This document shows positions 12,801 through 23,507 of a stretch of DNA of 64,000 nucleotides, in pieces. Origin of the DNA: Trachythela sp. YZ-2020 (lineage: Eukaryota; Cnidaria; Anthozoa; Malacalcyonacea; Clavulariidae). Position 1 is the stretch's first letter; each line of letters opens with the position of its first letter. Below the pieces are notes generated by a model. That model was not told where the DNA came from, did not search any database, and was given only the letters and a program-made list of their open reading frames with translations. The stretch spans positions 1,178,001-1,242,000 of the forward strand of contig JADLSH010000190.1 of the NCBI GenBank assembly GCA_016169945.1, in the 5' to 3' direction. A program made the position numbers and the translations under genes.

Positions 12801-15800
12801 TTTAGTGTTTACTTTGTCATATTCTCTGGTAGCTGTGCTTCATATTTTAACATTCTATAACCAGATTTTAGTCTAGTCGCTAACCATTATTAAACACTTT
12901 TTAAAAAGCTGTGCGGCCTGCTGACCATGCAGGGAATGAAAAATTGATCACACTCCACTGCACGCCTAGATAGCTCAAGGAGTGTGATTGGTTGCACCCC
13001 TACCATATTCTTCCTGGGAAGGCCTGAAATATTATTCTTACCCTAGATTCCTTGGAGATACTCTGATCTTCCTCTTGCATTTCCCTAAAGACACGGTGCG
13101 AAATACGTCAATAGAGACCCTAAGATTGAGGTTTAAAATGTTTACTTCAAACCTCTTGAGGTTAGACGTCAGAGGTAATAAATTTTGAATAGATTAAGAT
13201 TGAAGTACAAACTCTGAGATGTTTTTGAATATAAGCTGCCATCTTGTTTTGAAAGCTGTGCTTTACAGTTTTTTTCCAAGCTTAGTTTTTCGTTTTTTGT
13301 GTTTCAAAATAAGTGCAATATGAAGCTAAGATGATGTTTTAAAAATTTATTCTGGTAATACCAAAATATAATTTGATATTTTCGAAAAACATCCTGAGGG
13401 ATTATTCATACGCGCAAAAACAATTTCCACACGTTGAAAACCTAAAAATTTACCGCAAATTCGACCGCGAGAGTCTAGCCACGTGATCGCTAGCGGTTTG
13501 CGGTTCGAGGTATTCGTAAAAATACGTCAATCTTAAGGTCTCTAATAACACATTATAGTCAACATACACAAATGTAGAACTTACAAATTCACGGGAAAAG
13601 GTGTAATGAAAGATATAATTACTTTGCGATTGTTTCCAACTCTCTGGCCTTGTCACCAGCTAATAAAGATAACATACAAGGGTAGTCAGTGATAGAGCTC
13701 TAAACACATGAGAATTATGCAGATATTGATATCTTAATTCATAGTAACAAGTACTTAATACTAATGACGCGTGCTTACATAACTGCGCATGCTCAATTAT
13801 ACAAATTTGGTCCCACATGCATTAACCCAAATTTTCCTTCCAAAAATTAGGGTAAAGTGGAGACCGACCGACCGACACTACCCTCTTATAGAGACGCGCG
13901 CACGCGTCTAAAAACCCCCAGCACTGCATACGCACCAGATTTTGCGTCCACCATAGCTTTATTCGCTTCGCGTTCTGATCGAGTTTTGAATCTTTTAGAC
14001 GTAAAAAAATAGCTCCTAAAACACAGACAACAATCATGTAATACCAGTCTTTCTATTAAGTTAGGTTTAATCCACTAAAACTTTCTTGGCACATTAGTGC
14101 CGCTTATCACTTGAAATCATCTGGCGTTACGCGGTAGGTCTGGATGCGAACTGGTGTTCAGTCTTACCCAGTGAGCTACAAATATATCTGGAGTGAGAAC
14201 TCGCGTCTAAAATTTTGTGTTTTTACTTCGATTTAAAGAATAACGTTATGATTTTATGAACTAATAACTTGATTAGCGATACGATCCGTTAGTATGAAAA
14301 CTGAACTCTTCTTGGCTTCACTTTTCCTATTGGCCGAACATTAGAAGTAAGATATATGGAGCTCAGTGGTCTTACCTAGGTTTGTATAAGGTGTCTCCTA
14401 ATCGTCTTGTAAGAACTTTCTTCCCCTAAAATGTATTTCAATCGAATTATCGTATTGCTCGATAAAATACAGTATATGTTCAATTTAGTTCGTACCGCCA
14501 TTCGGTCCCCCCGATGTAAACATAGCCATTTGTGTCCAAAATGAGAGAACATTGTCTCCAGGCAAGATGCATAATGGCTTTCAACTTGAAGGTTGACAGG
14601 TTCGTCACAATCAACGACAAAAACGGAATAATCGTAGAGCGTTACCTGAATGTAAATCTTCATTCTTGGGTCCAAATACAAAATGGCGCTGTAGGCACGA
14701 AATGATTTTCGTTCCGGCATCACACTAGTAAAAATACCAAAATCATTGACTTAATTTACATATTTACTGGACATCTCTATCAGTTCTAAGGTCCAGTAAG
14801 GACCATTCCTTTATCAAGACTTCTTCATTAGCTTTTACCTTTTGTCATCAACATGCTCTTCGTACAACTCTCGCATTGCAATATCATCCTCGGAGGGCTA
14901 GAAAAATACATGGGAATTAGTCTTTCTCGCGCAGGCCCAATCCGCCATTTTTGGGGTACTGCTTTGTAAACGATGTGAAAATCTAAACGATGTAAATTTA
15001 CCATAATGATTATACATGTACTTACAACTACAGTTGTAAAACGTCGCATTTTGCAGTGCTTACATTCTCTGATCTGGAGGAGGCAGTACCCCAAAAATGG
15101 CAGATAAGCCCAGGGTGAGAAAGGCTAATTAAACGAAATGTCCTATTTAAAATACTACGGTCATGAAATTCAATATACTACCTCAAGTTCGGTTTCCCCG
15201 GAATCCAAGAGTTTCATATTGTACACCATAACTAAAGTGCCTGGTTTTCAAAATAAACGGTAGAGAAAGATCAGATGCCAAGTTAAATGGCCGTCATATT
15301 TGTTTACAAAACAACATCCCTTAGCTTACCTTTGGTTTTGATTTTGTCAAAATATTCAAACAGTTCCGTTTCAGATTTAAATGGCGAATACTTTAGAATA
15401 ACCTGCAGTTCAGTTTGATGCTACAAGAAAAATACAACGCTTGATGGATATAGTGCAGTCTTAGATATGCTAAACTAACTTTAGTTATACTAAATAGTTC
15501 TATCAGTGCTAAACTGTTCTTCCTAGAGGTGGTTAAAGGATTACCGAATGGTTTTCCGTGCGGGATTGCGGGATCCTAACACGCGGGATGTTGCAAGACT
15601 TTCTGAAAGCGTTAAAAATGAACTTGCTATTTTAAAACTGTGATGTTTGATGATTCTTTTGAGATAAGAAAGAAAATATGCAGCGAAGAAGTTAAGCGAA
15701 AATTCTGCCAAAAAACTTGACTCTGCCGTTTGCCGTTGCCCTAAAACGTGAAGCTTAAACTCCCTACTGATGCCATGTTTCAGCTCTTTAATATTCTTCA

Positions 15801-18800
15801 AATGTCCAATTGTACCTTTTCTAGTTCTCGTTTTGATCGGCCGAGCGGTTTCTTCGTTGCTACATCCCAGGATGGAATCGGTACCACCACCTACAGTAGC
15901 AGAACATGGTTGATTTGAACGATTTCACCTCGTACAAAGTTCTATTATAACATTCTTTTTCGAAGGTTTTACTTACTTCGTTAATCCCTTCCCGTTCGTG
16001 AAAGGTCCGAGACAAAAATAGACAGCTCATCGTTCCATGCCTGAGAGAAAGTTGCGATGAAGAAGTTACATTGGTGGAAGAAAGAAATCGGAAATCCAAA
16101 CTTCGGATAAAACACGACGCATTAAAACCTCCATTATTTAGTTTTACAAAGTCCAAACACCTAAACGATTGCTTTTGTATTGAGAGTGTAATAAAAATGA
16201 GGCTGATTGGATAAGTAGCAGGATGTGTTATGTAAAGAGGAAATGTTTAAGAATGACAAGATCTAACCTCCAACGCTTGGCAGTTAGTATCTCTCTTCCT
16301 AAAATTGTGACTTACTTTTTTGTAAACATAATCATGTCTTTGCCAATACGCATTGAACCACTGCAACAAGACAAAGCTGTGTTATATTTCTTCATTTTCA
16401 ACACTTTCGTTATTTTTGAAGATGCTCTACTTACGATTTCAAGCCGTTGCCGTATTGTCCGATCATTTTGGAATCCATCACTCGCTTCGTGGACCGACCG
16501 AACTGAATTACGTTCGATACTTCGGCTAGAAAAGAATATTTACACGTCTTTTTACACTCCAGAAAACAAACTTTACATCAATTATATATCGTACTTCAGC
16601 GAAAACACCAAAAGAAATATATTATACTGTATCACATACTTGGATCCATGCCTTCTCCGTCGTCACAAAAACACAATAGGTATTTGCCGAGGACATTATT
16701 ACTAGGAACTGTAAGAAACAAAAATCCATCGTTAAACGTACACCGGGTATTTAGAATTAGCATTGCATACATGTCGTATTCGGCCCTTGCCAATTACGTC
16801 ACAACGCGTAATTGTTTGTTGTGGCAAATTCCACTGGGCAATTTCAACTAATTAAAATGAAATCCAACATGGCTGACATTCTACGTACGCCAACGTTCCT
16901 CAACTCGAGTTCTATACAGGCTAGAACAACAAACTATACACCAAAGTACTCCTCGTTGTTCAAAGATTCTAGCGAGATCAGATACAGCTTGTTTTAAAAC
17001 TCTCCGTATTGCGCAATATACAAGCGAAAACGGCACTTCGATGAATCCACGATAATGCCATCCAAAATGGCGGGTTATTTAGAATGACGTAATATTCTCG
17101 CGTGACAGCACGAGCCGATGGATGAAAGAATAAATGACAAAGTGAGCTGATTTTCCAGAGCGGGTTGCGCGTGCTCTTGACCATATATTTGTGAAGAGTA
17201 GTCCACACGCTGTTCCCTTTGTGAATGCGGAAAAGATCGAGGAGATTCCAAAAACAACCAGGGCTTAAGTAAATGATCACTATCCTGGTATCCAGCGTGA
17301 TTTGGGAGTTGCCATCGACTGTACGTTACTGATTCCAAGCAGTTGAATAGTGGTGGGAGCAATATTCAACTTCAGGATTCGGAAATAACTGGAAGAAGTT
17401 GCTGCCGTTGTTGATGATTATGCATTTGGTTCGTTTTCTTGGATAGTTCTTTTTTGTGAATTGTGTTTTAAAACATGTTGACCAAACTATTCCATATAAA
17501 CAAAGCAAAACATTTTAAATGTATATGCCTTGCATTAACACTGTAGCTAATACTTAACTCTCATTCATCTCATTCATCACTTCATTTCTTCAAGAAAGGG
17601 ATCTTTTGCTAACATTTTCCCTTGGTTTACCGCCCTTGTTTGCATCTAGTTCCACAGCAAACAACATATATCGTACTTTCAATCGCCAATAATACTCAAA
17701 CGTTTCGCTGCTTCTTTGTTATATTTTCATTTAGACTGGTTTCCTTGCCACGCGGTTTAGCATCGCCATACAGAAGCTGCGAATTTTTCGAATACAGTTC
17801 ATTGGCACTACGGGACAGTGACTTTCCAACGACGGTAGTAAATGTGGAGGAGTTGCTCATTACTATAACTTCTCTCGTACAGCTATACGTCATCGCAAGT
17901 TACGCGATCTCCATAGATGTTTTCACTTCGATACCAATGTCAATCAATTTCATCGCCCTCAACATATTTGCGAACTTTCGTGGATATGTTTCCTTCGTCT
18001 ACTCTATGTTACTGTTTACCAATGCAGATAGTTGACAAAGTAAAAATGTAATAACTAGTCAATATAATTATGACTGTATTATGTACATGTCCTTAATTCA
18101 AAGAGTTCAACTTATTTATACATCTACATGAAATATCTTAGTTGACTATGAACTGTTAAAAAATAGCCGCACGTATTATATTTTGTGTTGACGGTGTTGT
18201 GACGCGTTAGGAAGGTTCGATACGTTTAAAACTTGTTTTTCTGGATAGCCATGATTACTTACCAATATCTCGAGCAGTTGGGGAGTCTTCTGTATATTTT
18301 GGCATGGAGTGTTAGTGGAGTTTTCCTTGACAGAATAACTTGTACAATCAGTTTATTTTCGTTTCGGTGCCACGTAATTTCTTTATTTCTAGACATTTTG
18401 AAACCTTGACAGCTCGGAAATTTTTTTGACTGTAAATAATTTTCAGCATATAAAACTTTCTACTCTTCAAACAGAAGAATTTCACATCGCAGGTTTATAT
18501 TTGCTTATCACATTTTAACGGCGACGGCAAATAATTTCAATATCTTTCAAACTCTGCGCAAATAGAGCAATCATCAATTCTAAAGACTAAAGTACAAACT
18601 ATTCTATAAAACTGTAGTACTGTTTAAGTATATAATTTACAAAACATTTCTGTTTTTAGTAAGCTGTTTTTAACCATACTACATATTTTCAAGTTTCAAC
18701 TGAGCATAGATCATACCTGCAACTTCTTTTGGGCTGTCTAGAATCCCGTTTACCATTCATATTTTCTTCTTTCACTCTTTTACCACAAATTCAACTATTC

Positions 18801-21800
18801 GAATGTACACACCAATAACAGTACACTTTACATCGTCAAGACTGCTACACTCATTACTACAAGAATTCAAGGCATTCAAGGCAATGAAAAATATTGAATA
18901 CGCTGGATGTCTTTCCGTTTCTCTGGCTCTTTCGTCAGCCTTTAATGGAATTTGTTGTGTTTTAAATGCGTTTTCTTCTAGATAAGTTATCTGGATAATT
19001 CATTTTGTCAATAACCAATCTCTCTCAGTGGGACTTCTGTTTATACATTCTTCGCCAACTGCAACACTTGTGGTTCTTACGAGTTATATTTCAATTTTCC
19101 TCGTTGATATTACATTACCAATTTTCGCAATCAACATCCACGGGAAAACTTGAAAAAATCTCCACGTCGGTGTTTTGAAGTTTTTAATACTTAGAATCAT
19201 CTTAACAGTAGTTGTCTGTTGTCTTCAGCTCATCATGGTTGTAGGAGACTTCTTGCATTATACAGGTTAATATAGACAATATAGACATATGTTCTTTGAT
19301 AGTGAATATCCAAGAATCACCAAACAATTTCTTCAGTACAGGAATACAGCACACGTCCTCTTCTTTTCCTCCCAGATAATTGCCAAGGTTGATCATTTCC
19401 ACAAATTTATGGTTCATTTTAGAGCATATTCTGTCCAGATTGGTTTTCTTGGACAAATAATCAGTAAAAAGATAAAATTCTTGTTGTCAACTGTTGAATT
19501 GTTCAATTTTGCTACTCTTGGCTTACCTTTATCAATGAATGAAATGATTAGTCATTCTTTAAGAGCCATATTGTCCTTCCAAACTGTCTTGCTCATCAAT
19601 GGAAGGAAACATAAAAATCTGCCAGCTTTATTGGTGCATACAGTGTAAATAGGTTATTTTTCTGTGTCAGTTGATTTCTTCTGAATGACTGCTATTCTTA
19701 AACAACTTTGGATTAGCAATCACTATTACCTCACCATGATTTGATATCAAATTTTCAGTGGTTCAAACAGCCTTTTCATCTACCAATGACACTTCTCAAA
19801 ACCTTTACCTTGTGGGCATCTTTATGCTGTGTTTTGGCTTGAGGAAAATACTGTTTACCAACTTCCAAAATGCCAAATATGCATACACAATTCATCAACA
19901 TGAATCACTCTTGAAGAAATACTTCTGTCTTCACGCCTCCATATATTATTTACCAGAAGTTGCATTCCTCTATCACTTCCCATAATCACATATCAAGCTC
20001 TATCAATAACAGCAACCAAAACAAATTCTTGATGACCACTTCTACCCTTCGGAGCACTGACACTGTGATTCTAGACTTCCCCATAGTTAAACTTTTGAAG
20101 TAGATTTTCTGATCACCTCTAATTCATCAAGGACACTCTCTGAAGATTTACCACTGTGTATCAATAAATTGCCCATCTTCTGTCTTGAGTGTCTTCGTTT
20201 GCTGCTTTATAAGGTTTTGAACCAATAATTCATAGCAGGAAATGAAACCAAATTATTTATGTCATGCTGCCAATCACTAATTTCTGGAACCTTCTTTTAA
20301 TTAACTATATTGCTTCATAGCCGTAGTGATCTCTCCACAATTGCCCAACTTCTGCCTTAATTTACACGCTTTAGCTTGCTTCGGACACAGGAAATGAAAC
20401 CAAATCTTTATAGCCAACCTGTCAATCATTGGCACTGCTATTCATTTTTACAGCAATTCTATTCACTTCATAGCATTTCCAGTGACTCTACAAGACTCAA
20501 TTCCAGATATATTTCATTCCCAAATTGCCAATTTCAAATATATTTATTCACATTAGCTGTTGAGTAGCCACTATTGAAATCACATTGAAAGGAATATTTT
20601 TATCTTTTGACCAAAACCAGCACCCAACTGACATTATCTGCATCTTGTGACTTGAGGTATGCAGAGAATGCATAATAAAGCACAATGGCTTCCTTCAACA
20701 TATGATTTTTGCTTCAAATGCTGCTTGGTCTTTATCGAGTGGATATAATGAACATCGCTAAAAGCAATCAAAGAGAAGTATGAATACTATGAATCATGGT
20801 TACAACATCAACTAACCTGAAAATATATCCATTTTCGTAGCTCCAGCATCCCTGTTGGAGATAAAATTTCACAAATATTAATAACATGTCTAACAAGCAA
20901 GTTATTAGTTTACAAACTCTGTTCGTATCTACCAAAATATTTAAACTACATCACTAATATTGATACACATGCTTAAAATGTCATTAAGAACTTTTCAGGA
21001 GATAAATAAAATGAATGTGATGTAGCCAATTTTACTTCCTCAGAAACTTGCTAGACTAAGCATATTTAAGATCTTAGTATTAAATTTCTGCTACATAGTA
21101 CATCTCTTATCACAAATATAAGCATATTTACAGGGGAATATAATGATATAACGACCAACATCAGCTGTCTTAATTTGGGGAAAAACAAGTGTTAAGTTCT
21201 GTCGCATGTTAGCACATTGAATGCACTTTTGATGAATGACCAGCTGCACAGACACGCAATTGTGCAAACACGCTACAAGGCTGTCTCATGACCCAAAAGC
21301 ATATACTCTACCGTGCATTATCGACCAATTCCGCCAAAGCTCCAAAGAGAAATTCGTGAGTTGTACTAAAAGGCGGTAAAAATACAGATCGAGAGTCATA
21401 GAGTTGCTCATTCGCCGCAAGGGCGCAGCCACAAAGACGTCAGAGTCACAGACGCCGGCTGTAAGAACTTTAGAAGTGTTTTATTTAAAACTTAAATGCT
21501 TCAAACTGTTGACAGGCATAGTAAACCGTCGTTTAATTACGTTCAACCACATATTTATGCGTTTACGTGGCTACCGAGCTCTATAGTTTGTTTCAAATGG
21601 ATAAACTTGGGCGAAGGCGATGTATGACGACCTGACGCCGGAATTTGTCGGTGAATTCCCCTTATGAGCGAAACCTCAAATAAAGACCAAAGATAAAGTG
21701 TCTATAATATGACTTTATAAAGGATAAAATGTTGTATTTCTATAACCAACGATAAATTATGTTCAGGATATCGTTCTGTTAGCGTAACGGAACGAAAGGA

Positions 21801-22240
21801 AATGTTAACAAATGTCGTGTTTATTCACGCGGTCAAGCCTACATTCCCACACCAGCAAGGCGACCGCAAAAATGACATTCTTACCCCGGTTTTAAATACC
21901 AAAACCTAGCCGTTTCTTGTCCGCAAATCCAAATAACCTACAATTTTTGTTTCCGAATACACACAGCTATAATAACCCTTGCAACGGCATGTTTTTGAGC
22001 AAGCTAAGAGAATGGAGAATTATAACAGCTTTCAACAGCCCTACGCAAAACCAAATGTCCAATCGTCAACATTCACAACAAACACATGGCCAAGCGTATT
22101 GATATTCTCTCGCGGGAATTTAAGTCACAGCGCTATTTAAAAGCTCTTAAAACGACCTCAACTTACCTGTTTGTGTGAAGATATTCGACGGTTAACTGCG
22201 CTCGGCTGAGACTTGAATACGAACTTGAATGTTGAGCCAT
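3898..22240 (-). CDS. MORC2: MORC2 orthologue: GHKL ATPase with CW zinc finger, complete, 38 coding exons
   Basis: Nuclear chromatin-compacting ATPase of the MORC family; in vertebrates it works with HUSH in silencing. Start ATG is 22240-22238, stop TGA 3900-3898. Exons in order: 22167-22240, 21312-21365, 20817-20851, 16640-16708, 16435-16525, 16316-16360, 15977-16040, 15816-15890, 15330-15420, 15182-15240, 14839-14897, 14646-14724, 14376-14425, 13936-14015, 13623-13659, 13042-13084, 12404-12489, 12178-12270, 12042-12089, 11921-11940, 11725-11792, 11465-11534, 10988-11113, 10671-10776, 9475-9607, 8774-8836, 8318-8626, 7859-7963, 7596-7646, 7413-7500, 7288-7330, 6248-6346, 6114-6150, 5620-5789, 5349-5442, 4721-4759, 4478-4630, 3898-3999. 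They total 3108 nt in one frame (1035 aa; human about 1032). Visible parts: GHKL motif [14 protein letters not shown] with Mg-site Asn41; [27 protein letters not shown]; coiled coil about 282-364; [22 protein letters not shown] cysteines 505, 508, 531 and 542; Pro/Ala-rich linker; chromo-like segment about 790-850; C-terminal coiled coil about 950-1005. All 37 introns obey GT-AG. Confidence 0.96.
4248..4441 (-). repeat. SINE tail modules, about 105 bp each
   Basis: On the minus strand two modules read, in part, cctcctgtagtaaaactgga, then gagctatccagtatatatag. They match the tail of the SINE at 32892-33530. Shorter pieces lie at about 4770-4880, 5228-5285, 14760-14815 and 15495-15535, all inside MORC2 introns. 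Confidence 0.65.
8928..9430. repeat. 91-bp tandem repeat in a MORC2 intron
   Basis: Six units of about 91 bp begin at gaaatagtctgg near 8931, 9022, 9112, 9204, 9295 and 9386. The middle units are nearly identical, so amplification is recent. The array lies between MORC2 exons 26 and 25. Confidence 0.9.
9643..9995. mobile_element. hAT-like MITE with 7-8-bp target duplication
   Basis: The ends are cacagagtagagatcataca and its reverse complement (tgtatgatctctactctgtg), roughly 26-bp inverted repeats. ACAGCCA flanks both sides, or ACAGCCAC if one end base is reassigned. The interior repeats cttgccgagcatgcgcagtt twice and has no coding frame. It lies between MORC2 exons 25 and 24. Confidence 0.85.
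10326..10495. mobile_element. Short MITE, 36-bp inverted ends, TTAA-type target
   Basis: The arms begin ggtacgttcacacacagcga and are perfect inverses over about 36 bp. The flanks are TTAA on the left and TTTA on the right, suggesting a TTAA duplication (piggyBac or Kolobok style) with one mutation. It has no coding capacity and is in a MORC2 intron. Confidence 0.8.
12610..13026. mobile_element. MITE with CAGGCCTTCC ends
   Basis: The left end reads caggccttcctggga and the right end tcctgggaaggcctg. Subterminal gcgtgcgatcgcacg on the left is loosely mirrored by ggagtgtgattggttgcac on the right. It lies between MORC2 exons 17 and 16. Flanks are AT-rich, so the target duplication is unclear. Confidence 0.65.
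16709..20816. other. Longest MORC2 intron (intron 3), unresolved content
   Basis: This 4.1-kb intron separates the exon with ARDAGA-type sequence from the one with CDDGEGMDP. Open frames at 17622-18035 (+) and 17696-17893 (-) have no start context, family motif or splice support I could establish. From about 18980 to 20650 the plus strand is pyrimidine-rich with many short interrupted frames, which could be an old insertion or pseudogene. No family was recognised. Confidence 0.4.
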
Positions 22241-23507
22241 TTACTTTGACAGTCTGCAAAACCGAAGGGGAGGTATTTAAAAGCTCGTGTGTGACAGCGG
22301 CCTCTTTCCGTGTTCAAAATTCACACCAAAACTTCTCCTTTTCTCGAATAGAACGACCTAAAAGCTTCTCTTAGCCTCCTACTTACCTTGTATTAAATAA
22401 AAACAAAAAAGCTGCACAAAATTTGGTGTTTTATAAAGAAATTCCTTCCCGCCAAACCAACTACACTTTCTGCAATGGGGCAATGCTCAAATAGTCAAAT
22501 TAATGCGAGCACTCGAGCAGTCATGCGGCTTGACCATATATGTACGTGTAGAATGCATTGCGGGTAGACGCGTCTTCTCATTGGTCGAGACGCACACGTG
22601 TTTAATTAGCGATCAGACGCACTTCCGGTTCAAAATATGACTTGGCACATATCATGAATTCCTTTGCGCAAAATTTGATAATGTTTTGAAATTTGAGAAA
22701 TTTCCATTTTGGAAAATAAATTTCTGAAACTATTATAAACTAATAATAATAGACACTCTTATAATAACTCTATTATATAAACTATTATAATAACTCTATT
22801 GTTATAATAACTCTATTATAATAACTCTATTGTTATAATAGACACTCTTTGTGGTCCTTTGTGGTAGATTATCGCCATCTTAAAATCCAAAATGTTGGTA
22901 TTCATCGTAGGTTTTTATCTAAAGCGAACCGTCGAAGTAAAATAATTGGTTTTGCAAAAGCAAAGGTTTTGTCAGAGAGTGGATTCGAGCCCGGTAAATC
23001 TTAGCCTGCGGTGTTTCTGCTGGGGTGCGGAATTATGTGGAATGTTCAAGCGTTTTCCGGATTTCAAAAGGACAAAAACCGGATGACCAGATAACAACGC
23101 ATTGACGCAACACAGATAAGGGTTGATAAGACTTTCTTCCTGCATATGTTCCGCACGCACGCATATAGATGCACGCTAAAGCTCCCTAGTAATTGTTGAG
23201 TTTACAAAAATTCCGTCGTTTATAACTCAACTTTCGCTTGTGTTTTACGGGTCGTCTGGGGTATGGATGACGAGTTTTGAATTATACATCATTATAAATC
23301 GGAAGTGACTCTTATCACATCACGCAAGTCGTATCAATCAACAATTTGCCCATCCCAGGCAATATATATATAGTGCTAAAAATATGATAAAGTTACATTA
23401 ATAACATATGTAATTATTGATTATTAATAATTAATTGTTAATATTTTAATGATTACATGTAATCAATATTAATTACATTATCCAGCGGAGTGTCAACGAA
23501 AACAAAC
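22241..23507. promoter_or_regulatory. Shared divergent upstream region of MORC2 and GTF2H3
   Basis: The two start codons point away from each other across 1267 bp. The region should hold both 5' UTRs and promoters. An ETS-type acttccggtt lies near 22620 and an acacgtgt E-box-like site near 22595. An AT repeat occupies 22731-22846 and a palindromic attaat-rich block 23385-23480. There is no obvious TATA box. Whether one promoter serves both genes is inference. Confidence 0.55.
22731..22846. repeat. AT-rich tandem repeat (tattataataactc type)
   Basis: Imperfect copies of tattataataactctattg lie in the MORC2/GTF2H3 upstream region. Confidence 0.8.

Noticed and set aside
16223..16705. 160-codon plus-strand frame
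   Set aside because: It lies antisense across MORC2 exons 4-6, which have firm splice sites and homology.
17622..18035. 137-codon plus-strand frame and antisense 65-codon frame in MORC2 intron 3
   Set aside because: Protein-like in places, but with no recognised family, start context or matching exons; kept only as a note.
18980..20650. Pyrimidine-rich block resembling a decayed transposase or retro-copy on the minus strand
   Set aside because: Translation gave only short interrupted pieces and no family motif, so the identity cannot be supported.
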